Shown here in pieces: positions 60,928-64,000 of a stretch of 64,000 nt of DNA. Position numbers and translations under genes: made by a program. Where the stretch lies: contig NHNW01000004.1 in assembly GCA_002786025.1 (NCBI GenBank), forward strand, positions 310,001 through 374,000. The letters run 5' to 3'. The notes under the pieces are model-generated. The model did not search any database. It had not been told where the DNA came from and saw only the letters and a list, made by a program, of their open reading frames with translations. Each line of letters opens with the position of its first letter. Position 1 is the first letter of the stretch. This DNA comes from Zasmidium citrigriseum. Its lineage: Eukaryota > Ascomycota > Dothideomycetes > Mycosphaerellales > Mycosphaerellaceae.

Positions 60928-63900
60928 ATGGACGCACAAGTCGAAAACGCGATCGAACTCGCTTTCAACCCCACCACCGACAACAGCGTCAAGGCACAAG
61001 CATATGACTTTCTGAACCAGCTGAGAGGCGCTTCGGATGCCTGGCAAGTCTGTCTTACGCTCTTCGTCCGCCAACCGGCGCCATCAGAGGTCGTCCGGCT
61101 GGTGTGCCTGGAGATCGTGAACAATGCCGTACAGACTCAGCGGCTGGACCATGCCGGACTGAACGAGGTCCGATACCGCCTGATGGAGTATATCCAAAGA
61201 CGCTATGTCACAGATTCCGGCGAGCTGGATACGCCGACCATACAAAACAAACTTACTCAAACAATCACCTACCTCTTCGCTTCTCTCTATGCCTCTGACT
61301 GGGCCAACTTCTTTGACGAATTCATAGCCTTGGCAGGGCCCAATGCTGCCGCGAATGGCCCAGGGACTGTTCTTCTCCTGCGGATCCTCGGATCTATCCA
61401 CGACGAGATCGCGGATGTCATGATTCCACGGACACCAGAGGAAGCGAGACGGAGCACGGAGCTGAAGGATTTGGTCAGGGCAAGAGATGTCAACAAGATA
61501 GCCGCCACTTGGCAAGAGATTCTCTCGCAATGGAGACAATTGGATCTTGGACTGGTAGAGATGTGTCTCAGGACGATTGCGAAATGGGTCAGCTGGATTG
61601 ACATTTGGCTTGTGATCAACGAGAGGATCCAGGGCGCACTTCTGGAGATTGCTGGACAGCAAGGCACTTTTGGAGCTGAGAGCAAAGAAGCCAAGGCACG
61701 CGATGCTGCCATTGACACCTTTACGGAAACTGTCGGCAAGAAGATGCAACCCAACGACAAGATCGAGCTGATCAACTATCTCAACCTTGGAGCAATTGTC
61801 GGCCAACTCGTAGCCAGTCCAGCACTGTCGGAGTTGAGGAACACCCCAGACTACGACACTGATTTGGCCGAGACTGTTGCAAAACTAGTAAACAATGTTG
61901 TCTTCGACATTGTCAAAGTCCTTGACGGCGGCGAGGGCCTGGACGATCAGACGAGAGCCAAGGCCGATCAACAGCTGCAGACATTTGTGCCACATTTGCT
62001 ACGGTTCTTCTCCGACGAGTACGATGAGATTTGCTCTGCTGTCATTCCGTCTCTGACCGACCTCCTAACCATGTTTCGGAAGATGGTTCAGAAGAACAAG
62101 ATCAGTCTGCCCAGCAACTATTCTAGTATGCTTCAGCCCATCTTAGACACTATCATTGTCAAGATGAAGTATGATGAGACTGCTTCATGGGGCGACGAGG
62201 ATGAGCAGACGGATGAGGCTGAATTCGAGGATCTGCGAAAACGCCTACATGTCTTGCAGCAAACTGTGGCTGCAGTTGATGAAACGCTCTACATGGACAC
62301 TCTTACACGAGTTGTGGCCAATACTCTCGCCCGTTTGCCAACAGACGACAGACCAAACTGGCGCGATCTCGACCTAGCATTACTGGAGATGCACCATTTC
62401 GGTGAGCTGGCGATCAAGAACGGTGGCCTGTACGCGAAGAGTAAACCTACCTCTGAGGCTGCTTCACGTCTGGTGGAGATGATGTCGACTTTGGTTGCGT
62501 CCGACTTGGCCTCTTACCCACATCCTGCTGTTCAGCTTCAATACATGGAGATCTGTGTGCGGTACGTGCAGTACTTCGAACAGAACTCCAACAACATCCC
62601 AAAGGTCCTAGAGAACTTCGTCACGCTGGTGCATAGTGAGCACAGCAAAGTACGACTACGCTCATGGTACCTCTTCCAGCGCTTCGTCAAGCATCTACGA
62701 GCCCAGCTTGGCGAATATGCGCAGACAGTGGTCCAGGCCATTGCTGATCTGCTTCCCATCCATGCAGAGATGCCGGCCGCCAAGGATGAGGATGACGGCT
62801 CATCAGACTCAAACACACAGTCGTCAGATGCTACTTTCCAGAGTCAGCAATACCTGTTCGAAGCCATTGGTCTTGTTGCATCGACCCAGAACGTGCCAAC
62901 GCCCACAAAGGTCGCCATTGCCAAGACCGTCATCGATCCTCTGTCCACGGACTTGAGCAACCACTTGCCACCTGCAAGAAACGGCGACGAGAGAGCAGTA
63001 CTACAAGCGCACCACATCATCACTGCCCTTGGATCGCTTGCCAATGGCTTCTCGGACTGGTCTCCGGGTGTTTCTACAGGCGGGCCGCCACCGTATGAAG
63101 TGTCGCAAGAGTTCGTGGGCGCCGGCGATAGTATCCTCGTCGCCCTTGAGAACCTCAAGCAACACTCGGAACTTCGTGCCGCAGCTCGTCATGCATTCTC
63201 ACGTCTCCTTGGCGTGCTGGGATCCCACGTCTTGCCGCAGCTTCCACGCTGGATCGAAGGCCTCTTATCTTCGGCATCTTCCAACGACGAGATGGCCATG
63301 TTCCTTCGCACTCTCGGACAGGTGGTCTACGGCTTCAAGACCGAGATACTCGACATTCTTGACCAGCTGCTCTCTCCTCTGTTCCAGAGGGTCTTCAGCG
63401 GCTTGTCTCAGCAAGCGACTGGTACCGATGACGAGATCCAGCTCCGTGAGCTCAAGCGAGAGTACCTCAACTTCGTGCTTGTGATCCTCAACAACGATCT
63501 GGGATCGGTGCTCGTCAGCCCAGCCAACCAAGGCATCTTCGACACATTCATCACCTCGATCACGAGATTCTCTTGCGACATCTCGGACCCGCAGAGCGCA
63601 CGTCTCGCTTTCTCTGTCCTGGTCAAGATGACGAATATCTGGGGCGGTCCCGACATGGCAAACCTTGGCGCGGTAGATGTGGCTCCTCAGCCCACGCTCC
63701 CCGGCTTCGATTCCTTCATCCTCTCACAGTTCGCACCTCTCCCCTGGACACTGATCGCCACGGATAGATTCAATGCCAGCGACGCGCAGATGCGGAGCGT
63801 GCTGCAAGAAGCCGCTAGCCTTCAATGGGCCATTCTACGCAAGAACGGCGTGCTGTACCAGAACCAGCTGCAGGACGAGCTTAGGACGCTGGGCTGCAGC

Positions 63901-63996
63901 GACGACGGCGTTCAGTCCTACTTTGGTAGTATCGGCGGGGATCTGGTGGGCTTTCGGAAGTTCTTGGTGACGTTTGTCCAGCAGGCCAAGCGGTAG
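60928..63996 (+). CDS. LOS1: Exportin-T / tRNA exportin Los1
   Basis: A single-exon 1,022-residue protein complete within the window: ATG at 60928 and TAG at 63994-63996, four bases from the window end. The N-terminal region (FLNQLRGASDAWQVCLTLF, VRLVCLEIVNNAVQ) matches the Ran-binding importin-beta/exportin HEAT start. FASLYASDWANFFDEF and WVSWIDIWLVINERI are typical of XPOT/Los1. The whole protein is built of helical HEAT repeats without other domains, as in its family. Exportin-T carries mature tRNAs from nucleus to cytoplasm with Ran-GTP. The frame before the ATG stays open for a few codons only, so the start is secure. Confidence 0.9.
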   Translation: MDAQVENAIELAFNPTTDNSVKAQAYDFLNQLRGASDAWQVCLTLFVRQPAPSEVVRLVCLEIVNNAVQTQRLDHAGLNEVRYRLMEYIQRRYVTDSGELDTPTIQNKLTQTITYLFASLYASDWANFFDEFIALAGPNAAANGPGTVLLLRILGSIHDEIADVMIPRTPEEARRSTELKDLVRARDVNKIAATWQEILSQWRQLDLGLVEMCLRTIAKWVSWIDIWLVINERIQGALLEIAGQQGTFGAESKEAKARDAAIDTFTETVGKKMQPNDKIELINYLNLGAIVGQLVASPALSELRNTPDYDTDLAETVAKLVNNVVFDIVKVLDGGEGLDDQTRAKADQQLQTFVPHLLRFFSDEYDEICSAVIPSLTDLLTMFRKMVQKNKISLPSNYSSMLQPILDTIIVKMKYDETASWGDEDEQTDEAEFEDLRKRLHVLQQTVAAVDETLYMDTLTRVVANTLARLPTDDRPNWRDLDLALLEMHHFGELAIKNGGLYAKSKPTSEAASRLVEMMSTLVASDLASYPHPAVQLQYMEICVRYVQYFEQNSNNIPKVLENFVTLVHSEHSKVRLRSWYLFQRFVKHLRAQLGEYAQTVVQAIADLLPIHAEMPAAKDEDDGSSDSNTQSSDATFQSQQYLFEAIGLVASTQNVPTPTKVAIAKTVIDPLSTDLSNHLPPARNGDERAVLQAHHIITALGSLANGFSDWSPGVSTGGPPPYEVSQEFVGAGDSILVALENLKQHSELRAAARHAFSRLLGVLGSHVLPQLPRWIEGLLSSASSNDEMAMFLRTLGQVVYGFKTEILDILDQLLSPLFQRVFSGLSQQATGTDDEIQLRELKREYLNFVLVILNNDLGSVLVSPANQGIFDTFITSITRFSCDISDPQSARLAFSVLVKMTNIWGGPDMANLGAVDVAPQPTLPGFDSFILSQFAPLPWTLIATDRFNASDAQMRSVLQEAASLQWAILRKNGVLYQNQLQDELRTLGCSDDGVQSYFGSIGGDLVGFRKFLVTFVQQAKR

Positions 63997-64000
63997 GTGT

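Overview
This window is eukaryotic nuclear DNA from a filamentous ascomycete. The signs are compact genes about 3 kb apart, many introns of 46-80 bp with GT-AG ends and CTAAC/CTGAC branch sites, and fungal housekeeping genes (Yta7, Los1, a PAS kinase, ribosomal protein eS7, a Set3-complex-like ankyrin protein). A TA-rich, CpA/TpG-poor block at the left edge looks like DNA mutated by repeat-induced point mutation (RIP). Near-identical introns in unrelated genes (introner-like elements) suggest a dothideomycete of the Mycosphaerellales/Cladosporium group; that placement is inference.

Layout: 1-1815 is RIP-degraded repeat, followed by about 2 kb with no supportable gene. Positions 4011-12581 hold two tandem minus-strand genes for large RING-IBR-RING (RBR) like proteins of about 1,126 and 1,106 residues. 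I rebuilt their exons by comparing the copies. A shorter third paralogue (about 698 residues, plus strand) lies at 32827-35473. It is followed by a repeat-rich gene with a Cys-rich end (36070-37817). Positions 12884-31000 are mostly conserved genes: NDUFAF5-type methyltransferase, DUF1295 membrane protein, F-box/LRR protein with a CaaX-like tail, Hos4-like ankyrin protein, PAS kinase and eS7. A small secreted eight-cysteine protein at 29920-30256 precedes a proline iminopeptidase.

The right half carries a monoacylglycerol-lipase-like hydrolase, an EF-hand aspartate/glutamate mitochondrial carrier, the Yta7/ATAD2 AAA-ATPase, a secreted cysteine-repeat/apple-like protein, a secreted phytase-like protein, a conserved coiled-coil protein, a phenol 2-monooxygenase-like flavoprotein, a four-helix membrane protein and tRNA exportin Los1.

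The most unusual features are the RBR family, with a long C-terminal region I do not recognise, and the three introner-like introns. One of those introns sits inside a 78-bp coding repeat whose sister units lack it. All intron-containing models are by eye, from frame continuity and splice consensus; no transcript evidence was available.
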